From assembly GCF_027580225.2 (NCBI RefSeq), contig NC_073348.2:22898501-22962500 (forward strand): DNA of 64,000 bases, written 5' to 3'. Each line of letters begins with the position of its first letter. Position 1 is the first letter of the stretch. Both the position numbers and the translations under genes were made by a program. Below, piece by piece: positions 11,311 to 23,728 of this stretch. The notes under the pieces were generated by a model. The model saw only the letters and a list, made by a program, of their open reading frames with translations, had not been told where the DNA came from and made no database searches. This DNA is from Misgurnus anguillicaudatus. Lineage: Eukaryota; Chordata; Actinopteri; Cypriniformes; Cobitidae.

Positions 11311-12020
11311 TTAACATATTAACATATTCTTTCAATGCATTTTTTGGCAACTTCCGGTAGACTTCCGCAAAGAATCAATAACAACAGAGATTATTTCTAA
11401 TAACAAGCTTACTACATTAGTTTAAATCATAACTAAAGCGTATCGACAACTACACTGAGCTAACGTTACTGTGTAAAATTAATGTATAGCTACAGATCTT
11501 TGAATTCTTGTCTGGCTGCCAAACCTCTCTTCGTACAGTGGTGATCCATGTTCGCCGTCCCCCCTCATATTTAAGAAACCTTTTTATTTTTGACAAGGTA
11601 TTTGGTCCAGTGGTCAGTTTAACCACTAGCCAGACTGATAAACAAATACATACCCAAAGTTAACTTAGGGCCAGGGATGTAACCGTGGCAATGCGCATGC
11701 GTCCAATAAAACCCTCTATAAGTAAATACTTATCGAACTAACGATACTACATTCGCAATGTTGTCATGTGACCTACCAGCATCAGTTATGTAGCATCACC
11801 TCCATTCACAAAATGGTGAATGAGATAGTTAGTGCCAAAATTGTTTGAACTCCACATCAAAACACTTGACCAGCATACAATGCAACACCGCGCAATATGC
11901 AATCGTATTTGACATTATGCTCCATAGAGTAATCAACATGAGCCATGAGAAAGGGCCTTTACTGAGAAGACACCAAGTGTTGTAACTTCAAGCTTTAAGC
12001 AAGGTGTGACCATGACCGTT
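11311..12020. other. Downstream flank and probable 3' UTR of htr7
   Basis: Lies 3' of the htr7 stop on its strand. A minus-strand AATAAA (TTTATT at about 11583) is a possible polyadenylation signal, but a transcript end cannot be fixed. No other feature recognised. Confidence 0.35.
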
Positions 12021-12771
12021 TTAAAGTTTTAGAGCCTCATGCACTCCCATAGCCGAAAGTCGACGGTTGATGTTTCGATAGCGACATCGAAGCAGGTCTT
12101 TATAGGTTGAACGCAGGTCTCGGTTGAAGTAGGCATAAATGAAAGGGTTCATCAGCGAGTTGGTGTACCCCAACCACAGCAGTACCCGCTCCAGCCAGAC
12201 AGGGGCGCAGTTGCAAAGCAGTCCACAGATGAACGGCCGTGCTGTAGTAAAGAGAAAAAACGGCAACCAGCAGAACGAAAAGACGCCCATGATCACCCCA
12301 AGAGTGGTGGCTGCCTTCTGTTCACGTCTAAATATGGAGGCGCTCCGGCGTTCGCGGTTCAACAGGCAGGAAATTGTGGAAAACTGCTCGGTCGCTGAGG
12401 CTTTCTTCAACCCGTGCATGCAGAGTCCCTCGACCCCATCTAACGTCAGGTCAGGACACGCCAGCTGAATTGGGGTGAGGGCCGTAAAGTGATGTTTGGC
12501 CCCACTTTTGCGGGCGGCTTTAAAAATCTTGTAATACATGAAAAGCATGACCACCATTGGGATGTAGAAAGCCACGGCGGTGGAGTAGAGAGTATAGCCC
12601 ACATCCTGACTAATCAGACACATACCAGCAGTGTTGACGTTTTGAGCCCAGCCACAGAATGGAGGTAAAGTGATGGATGCTGACATTAACCAGACACCCA
12701 CTATCATCTTGGCCATCAGCTGTCCATTTTGTCTCGCGGGGTAAGTCAAAGGTTGAGTGATTCCAAGGTAT
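12021..12771 (-). CDS. htr7: htr7 coding exon 2
   Basis: Acceptor TCCGTAG, then A completes Arg154 and YLGITQPLTYPARQ follows. It codes helices 4-7 and the cytoplasmic tail to a TAA stop at 12021-12023. The third intracellular loop, between about residues 245 and 300, is long and Ser/Thr-rich, as expected for this family. No donor directly follows HEALKL, where mammalian genes splice alternative tails. Confidence 0.95.
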
Positions 12772-15700
12772 CTACGGACATAAAGGACAGATATGGTTCA
12801 CAGTTAATGGGATAAGTTCACAAGACATGTCAGATGATTATACTGCATTCCTCAAAGCAACTGAACCCTAACTTTTGCACATGATATGCCTGATAGGGCT
12901 CGACATATCTCAAAAGCGCCCGACCCAAAAAATTCCTATTGACCTGAAGTTCATCAACAACCAGAGTGGAAAAGATTTGGTGCTCACACACTCTCAAAAA
13001 AGGGATGATACCTTTAAAAAAGTTCCTAATATGTACCTAGATGTGTACTTTAGAGGTACCAATATGTACCTTTTAGTGTAAGTTTTTAAAAGGTACTGCC
13101 CCAGTGACCACTTTTGTACCTTCATGTACCTTTTTATCTGAGAGTGTAGCTGAATCTCTCACCTGATTATCAGACATGCATGCAAGTCAGAATATTTTAA
13201 TGCTAAGTCAAATGTTAAAAATTTGCTCATGCTTCCAGATCAACTAAATGGCAGTGCGGTGGTTGGATAGTGCAGATTAAGGGCCAGTATTATCCCCTTC
13301 TGACATCACAAGGGGAGCCAAATTTCAATGACCTATTTTTTCACATGCTTGCAGAGAATGGTTTTTCCAAAAGTTACTGGGCTGATCTTTTTCACATTTT
13401 TTTAGGTTGAAAGAAGCACTGGGGAACCAATTATAGCACTTAAACATGGAAAAGTCTGATTTTCATGATATGTCCTCTTTAAATTAATGAACTCGCAAAG
13501 CAACTCTTAAGCAGATATTTTTCATTCGAATGCATTGGTCTTCTTGGATTCCTTGTTTGGATACCTTGTGTAAAAATGGTTCAATTTCTCCTGGCATGTT
13601 AAACTTTTAATTCAAATGTTGAAAGATGGCTTTGTCAAAAGTTCAAGATAGCTTTAGAGTATTAACTCTGGCAATAACTACTGATGCTTTCAAAAGCTTT
13701 TAAAAACAAAGCCCATGGTGAATATCTAATGCTCGCATTCATTAGCAATCTTTCTTTCTGAGGCTCTTAATGCTCTGTAGAAATGTTAAGTAATAGTATG
13801 AACCCTGAGAACAAAAGACACGTGCAATTAACATGCATTACGATTGTTAAAACTGTAATGCAGTCTATGATTTCACAAGTCCATATGAGGTTAAATTGGA
13901 CCATTCTTGAGTCCCCTTTTCTCCAATGCTTTTAGGGAAAAAAATAAAAAATGGTACCCTTTAGAGAGGTCCTAATATGTACAATATAGGAACTATGCAT
14001 TTGGTAATAATGTGTACCTTTGAGGTATAAAATGCACTTTTTGGTATCACAATGTACCTTTGAGGCACTAATGTGAATTCTTTAGGTGCAAACGTGTACT
14101 TTTTGAAAGGGTATCACCCCAGTGACAGCAATTTTTTACCTTTTTTTTTCTCTTCAGGTCTCGTCCACATATTTCTTCACCTTCAATTTTCACCTTCCAC
14201 AAAACCTGATTTGCTGCAGTAATCAGTTCTATGGATCTAAACTTTGAATGTGGCACTTAAAAAGTTTTTACCTACAGAACAAAAAAATGTGTATTCCCTA
14301 CTTGCCTTCAGAACTAATAGTTTTCATTTCACGCATGAGAATCCTTGTGATCAAGCTTAGAGAAACACTTATTGGACTGGACATTAAAGGTATGTAAAAC
14401 CTTTCCTGCACTGACAAAGATACTACAAATAAATTGGCAGACCATAAAACCATTACAGATTAGTTAATAGAGTGCATTCTTTATCTTATTACTTCTTTCT
14501 ATTGGACACTAAAACATAATGTCGTTTTACATTACATTTACACAATATTATTATTTTAAAAGTTACCAAGCAAAACATTTTTTAAAACATATATAGGCTA
14601 ATGTTGCTTTATAGGGTCTTTAATGCCAATGCTATGCCATAGAAAAACCATTTTTGATTCCTCAAAGCACCATTCAAATCTTCTTAGATTTATATAATCT
14701 ATAGAAACCGTTTTTCACTAAAAAGAACCTTTTGTACAACAGAAATCATCTGTGAATGTTAATGGAACTTAAGAAACTTTGTAGTGGACTTAAAGGATTA
14801 GTCCATTTTCTTAAAAAAAAAAAAAAAATGTACTCACCACCATGTCATCCAAAATGTTGATGTCTTTCTTTGTTCAGTCAAGAAGAAATTAATTTTTCTC
14901 ATTTTAATGGACGTTAATGGACCCCAACACTTAACAGTTTTAAGACATAAGGGTCTTATCTAGCAAAACAATTGTCATTTTGCACAAGAAAATTAAAAAA
15001 TATGTATAGACGAGAAGTTGTGGTTTAAAAGTGCATATTTTTGATATTTCTTGTCAAAAATGACAATTGTTTCGCTAGGTAAGACACTTATGCCTGAAAC
15101 TGCAATTTTAAACTGCATTAAAACTGTTAAGTGTTGGGGTCCATTAAAGTCCATTAAAATGAGAAAAATCCTGGAATGTTTTCCTCAAAAAACATAATTT
15201 CTTCTCTAAAATTGCAGCTTCAACAGAGTTTCAAATGACTCTAAACGATCCCAAATGAGGCATAAGGGTCTTATCTAGGGAAAGGATTGTAATTTTTGAC
15301 AAGAAAAATAACTTTTAACCCACAACTTCCCGTCTTTCTCCGGTCCTGTGATGCGCCAGCATGACCTCACATAATACGTCATCACGTCAAGAGGTCACGG
15401 ATGACGTACTGTATCCGAAACTACGCCCCAGTGTTTACAAGTGTGGAGAAAGAGGACCGTTCCGAAGTTGTTGTATGTGGAATGATACTAATTAATGTCT
15501 TTGTGTCAGTTTATTGTTTAAAATAGTCAGCAAATGTGCGTTTCATATATGTAACACGTAACCTTTCTACAGCATTACGCAATTACGTGAGGTCGCGCTG
15601 GCGCGCCACAGGACCGGAGACAGACGAGAAGTTGTGGTTTAACAGTGCATATATTTTATTTTTCTTGTCAAAAATGACAATCGTTTCGCTAGATAAGACC

Positions 15701-18700
15701 CTTATGCCTCATTTAGGATAATTTAGAGTCCTTTGAAACTGCAATTTTAAACTGCATTAAAACTGTTAAGTGTTGGGGTCCACCAAAGTCCACCAAAATG
15801 AGAAAAATCCTGGAATGCCCTCCCCAAAAAACACAACCTCCTCCCAACTGAACAAAGAAAGACATCAACATTTTGGATGACATGGTGGTGAGTAAATTAT
15901 CTGTTTTAAGAAAATGGACTTATCCTATAAGTAATGTTTAAACAAAACACTTTAAACTAAATACACTAAGAAAAAAGGGACACAGTAAGAAAGAATGTGT
16001 TCATTTTTTATACATTTGTATTGTGTCATTTTGTGTTGATTTTGTGTAAAAATAATAAAAAAAGTAACACCAAATGTATTGTTCCAATAATAACACAGAG
16101 CTGTGTGTATTCTGGGACAACGCATTTAGTGTGTTGTCCCTAAACTAACACTGATTGTGTTGTTTTAAACACATCCATTCTAAGTTGTCTGGGGTGCAGT
16201 ACCTTTTCAAAAAGTACACTTTTGTACCTAAAATGTGCACATGGGTTCCTTAAATGTACATAGAGGTACCTACTGGTTCCTCGAAGGTACATTTATTATG
16301 TACCAAAATGGTACATGTTACACTTTAAATACAAACAGTGCTAAATAGCACTAAAAGGCGTTCACTTGCTTGTAACCATTTTAAGTGCCATAGCACCTGT
16401 GTAGCGCCCGTGTATAACCATATTGTGCTATATAGAACAATATCTGGTGCTATAGTGGTGCTATATCACCCCCAGATGGTTCTTCATGGGTACGTTACAG
16501 GTGCTATAAAGCACTAAAAATGGTTCCCCTATGATTACAAGCTTTTAGAGCACATGTAGCACAAGGAACCGTCCCAGTGACAACTTTTGTACCTTTTATT
16601 TCTGAGAGTGTACTATTATTCATGCTTGTATCAGCACTAATAATATTTATGGCTGTGTTATAACATGTCTCTTATCACACTATGAAGACCCTAAGGTATA
16701 CCTTAACTAAAGCCATACCTTTTTCGAGTGGTATTTCCCGAACTATACCTTATATACGGTTGCTTAAGGTAAACTTTCTTATGTACAACGATACCGGGTG
16801 CTGTCCATGGCGGTGGTGCTGAATTGGTTGATATTGACTGCTCGTCAATCAATTATTCACACTGCAGATACTGTATAAAAGAAGCACTTAAAAAAGTTTA
16901 CATTTAGGACTATCTTGTAAAAATAATTCAAATTGCAAACTCAACCTGCTTCACCTGCAATATGACTTTACTTGGCCTGGCTGTGCATTATAAAAAGAGA
17001 AAGACAAATGTTGACTCCAAAGAGTAACAGTTACACTGTTCTTTAGTTCACACGTTTATTGTGCTTGGACACTGGATGCATTAGCGCATTTACAGCGTGG
17101 GCGAATCGTGCTGCTTCATGACCTTCATGGCATTATGGAGATTTTTTTAGCTTTAAGTTTTAATGTATAAAATGTGTTGACCCTTAGAGACTATACAAAC
17201 AGTCATCATTTCAGGAGCAGTTTGTTAGAAGAATATGGCATTGGGCATGCAGTTAATAATCACAATAACAATATCAAAGGAAATAATACAAATAATCTTG
17301 ATTTCTGCAATAAACAGGCAGCCCTTAGGTATTGTAATATTGCAATCAAGCTTCATTCATGACCAGAAATATAAAAGAGAAAGAATGTGTGTTGGGAACC
17401 CCTGTCTGATATATATTATCAAAATTAATTTGCCATAGGCCCAATGCCTTCATTTACTCCACGACCAGGGTGGATTGTCCAGCAGCCCACATCAAATTAT
17501 TGGTGTAAATCACTAATTTCTGATATTGGATGACCTTCTCAAAAAGCACAACGCGCAAAACATAATAAACAGCTACACTATGTCAGAGATAATACAGAAA
17601 GAGGAGCTTAATTTCGGGGGCTGCTCCGTTGAGTTTGTTTCGACAAAGTCGGTCCAACAAGATCCAACTTTACTACAGTTGCGGGCATTTTTAAGTATTG
17701 CAGCTTACACGTTCGCCAGGGTACTAAAGATTTCACAGATGAAATGCACATACACTAAATGGCTCTGTGGACAGCGCTGTCTTTGCCTAGCACAACTATT
17801 CACTCTATCACTGCTATAGTTTTACCAAAGATGGTATATTACAACATCAGAAGAATATTTTTATAGACTGAAATGCAGCTTTTTTCAGTGAGTGAACTGT
17901 TAACAGTCATAAGGTATAGCTAAGAGTGGTCCAGACCAACGAACGTATAACTAAAAAAGTTTCGTGAAACACGTATTAACGATAAGGTACATGTATAACT
18001 TAAGAACGATGTAGCATTAAGGTTTCGGGAAAAACGCAGCCTAGATGTTTAAAAGCCTCTTCTTGTCGAAATACATTTTCATCTACAAAATAATCAGCAG
18101 TGTGGACATCTTTTGATGTTGAGTACTGTCTACACTCCAGTGCTCTCTATGTGGCCTGATCCAAATGGATAAAATACAAACACAAAGCCTTACAAAAGAA
18201 AGGAAATGATAACTGCATTGGGAACAGTGCTTAGCTCATAAGTGGGACAACAATATGGTAGACTGGTGCACTTCTCAAGATAGCAGTTGCTGACATTGGC
18301 AGTTCAATTAAATGAGCGGAAGGTGCTTCGTACGTGCACATCTAAATGTGACTTTCAAATGAGTCGTAAACAATTTAAGAACCGCAGGCAAACAAACCAG
18401 AAAGTAACCACGAGATCTGTGTAGTCTTTGTACTGTCTCGGGCAGAAATGTAATCATATTATACACACACACGATGTCACAGCGGCATTGATATCACCAT
18501 TCAGAACACCAACAGATATGTTATGCTGTAGCCGTATCAACAAAATCTGGCACGGACCCAATGGTGTGACAGTCAGACTAAAGGGAAAGTGTGGATCAAA
18601 GTGAAGATGAAGGTCTGGATCTAACAGGATCATTATGTGACTGTAATTTGTCAATTATATGCATATTATTGAATTTGCACCCCAGTGTTCGATGATGTGT

Positions 18701-21700
18701 AATGAAAGACTCTTGAACTGATGGTTAATATCAAGACTAATGAATTTGAGAGAGCCAAAGTACAGATGCAGATAAAGGTAGAAACAAATCATCTGTGGAG
18801 ACCTCAGATTGTGTCTTTTATTTTAACATCATCTAAGCCGCTTTTGTGAAATTAGATGGGTTTATCAAGAGCTTTATCTGTTTGAAATGATACATCGCTG
18901 TAGTGTTCTCAACTGGGGTGCGTTGTGTTTATCCCATTCACATGGATTTGCATACAATATATATGTGGTGTGTATACTGTACACATGAAGTATGTCAGAT
19001 TATAAAATATTTTGGAGAACCTTTTATCGTTATGGACCAAATACACTTCATGGGTGATTCTCACGAAACCATTGAAACACCACTACACTAATGATTTTAG
19101 CTTTAAAATGTGTAATATAGTAACATTAAAAAGCATCAGAATTAACACAATACTGTGTTCTACCTTGCACAATGTGTGATTTCAACATAAGAATTTATAA
19201 TTGTAAATTTTATCTCATTTTCTGCTGAAATTCTCATTACCGCAATGTGTCCGGCTGTGTTTGAACATGCGTTATGTTGTAATTTAATCAAATTAACACA
19301 AAAATATTAAGAAAAAAAAATAAATGGATGTTTTGCTAGACTACTTTAGATGACAGAAAAAATATTTACTGAATATTCATGTATAATAATAATGAAGAAA
19401 AATTAGGAAAATTATGTGTCCATGCCTGATGTTCTCATCCTCCGCAACACTTTTTGAGATCAGTTTAAGCACACATACAGAATTTTAATAAAGTTTGATT
19501 TTGAGTGACCAAGCACATGGACCAGTTACTTCAAGATAGCTACCAGGTAAGATCATTTTTTTACAGTTAATTTGAAATATTGTCTTGTCAGAATGCTTAC
19601 ACGACATTTTGATTAGCATTACCGCAACAGATGCTTATTAAATGTTAATTTAATTAATAGGAGCTTAATACTTTGATTTTAAATGCATGTGCAGAATCTC
19701 CAAATTATGTTCTTTCAGGTTTGTCATGTCATTTTGAAAATATGTCAGTGTTGATGTTTTCTGACTGTTGCGGTAATGAGATTTTTTAGGACTAATTTTT
19801 TTAATTATGTTACAAAAAGTGTTAAATGATAAGTAAAAGTTTTTAAATTAATGTCCCCATTTACTCCAGACTTTGTTTTTCAATGTCTGGTGGGAAAAAA
19901 AGTAAATTTAAGCAATTTTTACATTTTCATGCTTGACATTTTTAAAACCAAGTTTTCGTGAGAATCGCCCACATATAAATGTCATAGAAATAGCAAAAAA
20001 ACAGTATAAAGCAACAATCACAGTTTGAAACATTGTGCATATTAGTGTTTAATTGTTGAAATTGTTTAACTTAATTTGTTAAGTTAAAGTAATATAAAAA
20101 TATATTTGACCCAGCTGGGTTTACAAGAAACAACCCAGCATTTGCTTTTAACCCATAGCTGGGTTAATATTGGAAAGAGGACATTACTTGATTAAAAATG
20201 ACCCAATGCACCCAACTTGTAGTTTTTAATAGCCCAACAATGTATTCTGTCCAATATTTACCCTGTCACGTGCTACCCAGTGTCACAAAATTATGTACCT
20301 ATAATTACGTAATTTTTTTATTCTGTTTCGTGATACTGTCACAAAGTTTTTTGTGATCGTATCACGAATTTCTATTTATGTGTCATTGTCACGTATTGGT
20401 TACCCAATTGCTTTTTCCTATTTTCAAACCATTTTCGCTTCGGTTTAGGGTTAGATTTGGTGTTTGCATTAGGATGTCACTTTAAGTATTGGTTTATACT
20501 ATTTTTTCTGTTTTTTATATTTTCAAAATTTTAAAACATTGTCGCCTGGCGTTAGGGTTAGAGTTGGGTTTGGGTAAGGATTTCATTTTATGTAAATCTA
20601 ACCCTAAACCGAAGCAAAAAGGTACGTTATTTTGTGTGACTGGGCTGTCATGGGTTAAAAACAACCCTGCATTTAGAGTAAGGCCATATTCTGCATGAGA
20701 TGCTTTTATATGGCGATAACATTGTTATAAGCTTGCAGAGAGTAAAAGTGCTGAATGCCTGTACTGTAATGAACTGTTTACTATGGGGGAATGGATTAGT
20801 TGTGAAGGATGGGTATAAAGGGGCCAACATTGCCTGCTCCAGTAACAATGGCCATTTATTTGTGAATTCAACAATGTCATACTGTAAGCGACAAATTAAC
20901 ATATTACGGATATACACCATGTGTACTAGAGCAGAACAGTAGAAGATGGTTATGAAATAATTCAGATTTTATGAAATGACAAAGTAATTGAAATAAACAT
21001 TTAAGTGAATATTTATGTAAATGTATGCACACATCTTCCACCATCCCTAATGCTACATATTCACTATGCAACTATGCATGTTGTATAGCCTATGTACAAC
21101 TAAAAACTTTTATATCATAGTTTTATTATTTTATCAAACTTCTTTTATCATTTCCTGTTTCTCACTTTTAATAAAAATACTTAAAAAAAGACAAGCCAAT
21201 TGACCATATTTAAAACAACAAATCTCCAACAGGTGAGTGGTTGTCTTTGGATATGTGAGGATTTATCTTTTAAACAAAATCTGTAAAGATTTAAAGTTGG
21301 AGGAAAAGCTTTTCCTTGAGCTTTAAAAGAGAATATTTTACATGATCTTTGAATTTTTTAGCACCAGAAAAATTTCACTGTAACTTCAAAGGTTAGTGAA
21401 GTAGTCTCATATGACTTTTGTCTGAATTGAAGTCTGAGCCTTTCTAGCAGCATTAAAGTCTGTACAGATTTTTAAAACAAATCTTTCAATTTACCAGGAA
21501 ATCTTTAAAAAACTGAAGCTGAATTAGGATTCATTTTTATTTATTTATTAAATTATGCAAATTGAAAATGTTCAGCATATTATTGCCAGCAGATTCTTCA
21601 GAAATTAACAATTTTTACTGGTCTGCTGTATGTTTTAACTGCAACAGTGTGAATGTATTAAGTAACAATGTACTAACTTAATTTTCAATTGACTCTTTCT

Positions 21701-23728
21701 AAATGCAACTCTTTTAGCTGTTTAACTGCAGTATTGCAGTGTCTCATTGTGACTTCACCATGATTGTGATGTCATAAATAGTTTATTTTAAGAATTTTTT
21801 GTTCAAAATACACAATTTAGGAAATTACAAATAAAGAAACCAAAAATGGTATTCGTTATTAGTGGATGCAGGATGCAGTGGCTCTTCATTAGATGTAACA
21901 GCCTATCTAAAATATTAATTTCTTGTGTACTATACTAATAGACAATAAATATATTTACTATTCTCTCTTAAGTTAACTCACCATTAATTATGCAAGGCAC
22001 ACCACTGACTGAACTGAGGTTTTTCCACAAACGTGCATTTGAATTTCACTGTGCATAATGTGTCTTTGTGTTAAATTAAGTGCGTACACCTTTTGATCAG
22101 ACCGTTGTTCATCATGGTTACTTTAGAAAGTGACTAACTATTTAATCGAATTATTACGGCTAAGCAGGCTGATGTTGCATGCGATATTCACCTCCTGAGG
22201 CTCAGATCTGAGCACACACAGCTTCATGAAAGTCTAGTTCAGGCAGGGTTTTGTATATTTTATGATATGGACACATTTAATTTTCTGATTTCTCATTTAG
22301 GGTCATTTATGTTGCAATGTTGTCAGGGAATATTTTTAGCATGAAAACAAATTAATTGATACCTTTTATGTTCACCTGTTGTTAGCAAATGTTTAAATGA
22401 GTGAGACAGGAGCTATAGTTGTCACAAGGTCTATATCTCAGTAAACATAAGGTTTTAAGCACAGTTATTTTATTCTTCACATCAAAATTTGAATGCTTAA
22501 ATTTTTTATAACTTCTGGCCAATTCATTCAAATTTGTGCATTAGGGAAATTTGGAGTGACTTACAGTGCGTCAAGCAACACATAAATTAACAGATTCAAT
22601 TATATTATAAAGGTGGATATTTACATATAGGCTGAGGTCTGTTCAAACAGTTTAACAAGTATACTTTTCATTTATGTAAGTTTGGGTCAACTTGTTCATG
22701 TAAGTTAATGCTTTTACAAAGGTTTACTAATACAACCTTATTCTAAAGTGTTACCAATATTCCCAATTTACCACGATTATTGATAACAGTGCATTTAACA
22801 CAATTGTCTTTGAAAAGCATATTTTTGACTGTCATCTATTCATATACAAAATAAATGATCTATTAAGCATTTTAAAATGTCATTTTGTTTGTAATTGTCA
22901 TTTATCAAAGTTGTAATGTCATTTAGTGTTGAGAGTTATATGCAAGTGCACAAAGAACAAAAACCAATGCTTCCTGTATGAATTTCATCTCTTTTTAAAA
23001 CCTAAAACAACTGTAATTTATTAACATTACATGAACTAACAATGAGCAATTTCGTTTTTCAGCATTTCTTTATCTCTGTTGCCAATACAACCGTTCATGT
23101 TAGTTCATTGTGCAACAACTAGGTTAATATTTAAAAAAAAGTATATGCTGAAGTAAAAATGAACTAATATTGATATTGTAGAAGAGTTTTTCATTCTTAG
23201 TTCTTAGTTCATGTTATGCATTAACTAATAAAACCTCTTTGCAAGTATATTTGCGATATGAACTTACCTATCCACACTGATCACACATAATGTCATTATT
23301 GATGCCGTACAGCACATGACATCCATTCCAATAAAAATATTGCAGAAAACCTCTCCAAACAGCCAAACGCCTCCCGTCAGGTCAGTCACTATCACAAAAG
23401 GAATCACTACAACAGCTACAGACAGATCTGCTACGGCAAGAGATACCAGTAAATAGTTTGACGGCTGTCTGAGTTTTTTCACAACACAAACCGCGATGAC
23501 AACCAGAGTGTTACCCATGACAGTGATCGCCGTGATGGTGCTCAGCATTATACCAATGATGATGCTCTTAGTCAAGTCCAAGTCCAAGGTCTGCTGCTCT
23601 CCACAAGACTCATTACTTTTGGGCACCTCTGTGGTTATAGTTGGCGAAAACTCTGTTGATCCATTGAAAAATGCAATGTCGGTCTCTCTGGAACCCAGAA
23701 CCAGTTCGTCTCCATGTGTCGTGAACAT
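12021..23728 (-). CDS. htr7: 5-hydroxytryptamine receptor 7 (htr7), two coding exons
   Basis: Seven-helix, Gs-coupled serotonin receptor of the plasma membrane, which raises cAMP. The spliced frame is 403 codons (mammalian proteins are about 445-479). The extracellular N-terminus has N-glycosylation sites N22 (NGS) and N39 (NES). Seen in order: GN in helix 1 (72-73), LAVADL in helix 2, the amine-binding aspartate D136 in GMDVMCCTAS, and the G-protein switch DRY (153-155), whose R codon is split by the intron. Further on are CWLPFF with FTTARPF in helix 6 and NPFIYAYF in helix 7. The C-tail is short, ending HEALKL. The ATG at 23728 is the only in-frame Met before an upstream stop. The exon split at DRY, the NGQLMAKM segment after it and the RYRNINRRLSA tail fit 5-HT7 better than other amine receptors. 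Expression regulation is not visible in the sequence. Confidence 0.93.
12988..13147. mobile_element. GTACC-rich miniature with ACACTCTC ends
   Basis: Starts ACACTCTCAAAAAAGGG and ends CTGAGAGTGT, with repeated GTACC/GGTAC motifs and GGTACTGCCCCAGTGACC. The same family appears at 13.9-14.15, 16.2-16.6 and 63.8 kb. Lies in the htr7 intron. Confidence 0.65.
13148..13935. other. htr7 intron stretch, nothing recognised
   Basis: Intronic AT-rich sequence. No repeat family or conserved open frame recognised. Confidence 0.4.
13936..14150. mobile_element. GTACC-rich miniature, second copy
   Basis: Runs from GGGAAAAAAATAAAAAATGG to the A/T-rich end after GTATCACCCCAGTGACAGC; motifs TCCTAATATGTAC and GTACCTTTGAGG match the copy at 12988. 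Boundaries approximate. Confidence 0.55.
14794..15926. mobile_element. Family 1 TTAA foldback, rearranged composite copy
   Basis: Left end AGGATTAGTCCATTTTC after TTAA (14790-14793); right end GAAAATGGACTTATCCT before ATAA, a one-base change from TTAA. Inside, the order is left arm, truncated right arm (about 15010-15205), a second left-arm segment (from about 15210), centre, then the full right arm. It therefore looks like two copies joined or an internal inverted duplication. The 61-codon frame at 15536-15721 is a reading of the repeat. Confidence 0.8.
15927..16194. other. Intronic sequence with a small inverted repeat
   Basis: GGGACAACGCATTTAGTG pairs with the following GTGTTGTCCC at about 16111-16140; AACACA motifs surround it. 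Probably a decayed miniature. Confidence 0.35.
16195..16612. mobile_element. GTACC-type miniature with internal GTGCTA palindrome
   Basis: The outer parts (CAGTACCTTTTCAAAAAGTA and GTCCCAGTGACAACTTTTG, ending TCTGAGAGTGT) match the GTACC family. The centre (about 16330-16560) is an inverted array of GTGCTATA / TATAGCAC and TAGCACTAAAA motifs, probably a second element inside the first. Confidence 0.55.
16735..18045. mobile_element. Possible inverted-repeat element in the htr7 intron
   Basis: TTTCCCGAACTATACCTTAT with GTTGCTTAAGGTA near 16735-16775 is loosely inverted near 17990-18030 (AACTTAAGAACG, GGTTTCGGGAAA). The pairing is imperfect and boundaries are guesses. The internal 97-codon frame at 17526-17819 resembles no known protein to me. 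Confidence 0.3.
18046..19051. other. htr7 intron stretch, nothing recognised
   Basis: About 1 kb of intronic sequence without recognised repeats or exons. Confidence 0.4.
19052..19970. mobile_element. 919-bp element with GGGTGATTCTCACGAAA ends
   Basis: GGGTGATTCTCACGAAA at the left and TTTTCGTGAGAATCGCCC at the right form terminal inverted repeats with one mismatch. ATTACCGCAA occurs near 19237 and 19618 and in inverted form near 19768. No transposase frame and no clear target duplication. Confidence 0.65.
20105..20690. mobile_element. ACCCAGC-type miniature split by an insertion
   Basis: ACCCAGCTGGGTTTACAAG at the left, TTCTGTCCAATATTTACCC before the insertion, and ATGGGTTAAAAACAACCCTG after it reproduce the copy at 8258-8466. 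The insertion at 20264-20649 separates ACCC from GGGTT. Confidence 0.65.
20264..20649. mobile_element. Inserted inverted-repeat element, TGTCACGTG end
   Basis: The left end TGTCACGTGCTACCCAGTG with CACAAAATTATGTACCT is inverted at the right as AGGTACGTTATTTTGTGTG with CTGGGCTGTCA. The interior contains paired TAGGGTTAG / CTAACCCTAAACCGAAGC segments. Non-coding. Confidence 0.6.
20691..22659. other. htr7 intron stretch, nothing recognised
   Basis: Nearly 2 kb of AT-rich intronic sequence. The overlapping frames at 20648-20942 on both strands have no recognisable domain. Confidence 0.45.
22660..23234. mobile_element. Remnants of the GTTAGTTCATG fish repeat
   Basis: A right-hand end (ACCTTATTCTAAAGTGTTAC at about 22734) and blocks ACATGAACTAACAATGAGCA (23030) and GTTCATGTTAGTTCATTG (23092) belong to a common fish DNA-transposon miniature. 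They are decayed and lie just downstream of htr7 exon 1 on its strand. Boundaries uncertain. Confidence 0.5.
23268..23728 (-). CDS. htr7: htr7 coding exon 1
   Basis: Codes residues 1-153 plus two bases of Arg154. It ends GTGGATAG followed by donor GTAAGT. It covers the N-terminus through helix 3. The exon stops after VD-AG and the next exon supplies the third base of the DRY arginine. Confidence 0.95.

Noticed and set aside
12139..12468. 109-codon plus-strand frame opposite htr7 exon 2
   Set aside because: Shadow of the receptor coding strand.
17526..17819. 97-codon frame in the htr7 intron
   Set aside because: No similarity to any family I know, no splice context, inside a probable repeat.
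20440..20620. TTAGGG-like motifs hinting at interstitial telomeric repeats
   Set aside because: Only scattered single TAGGGTTAG motifs, part of an inverted-repeat element; no tandem array.
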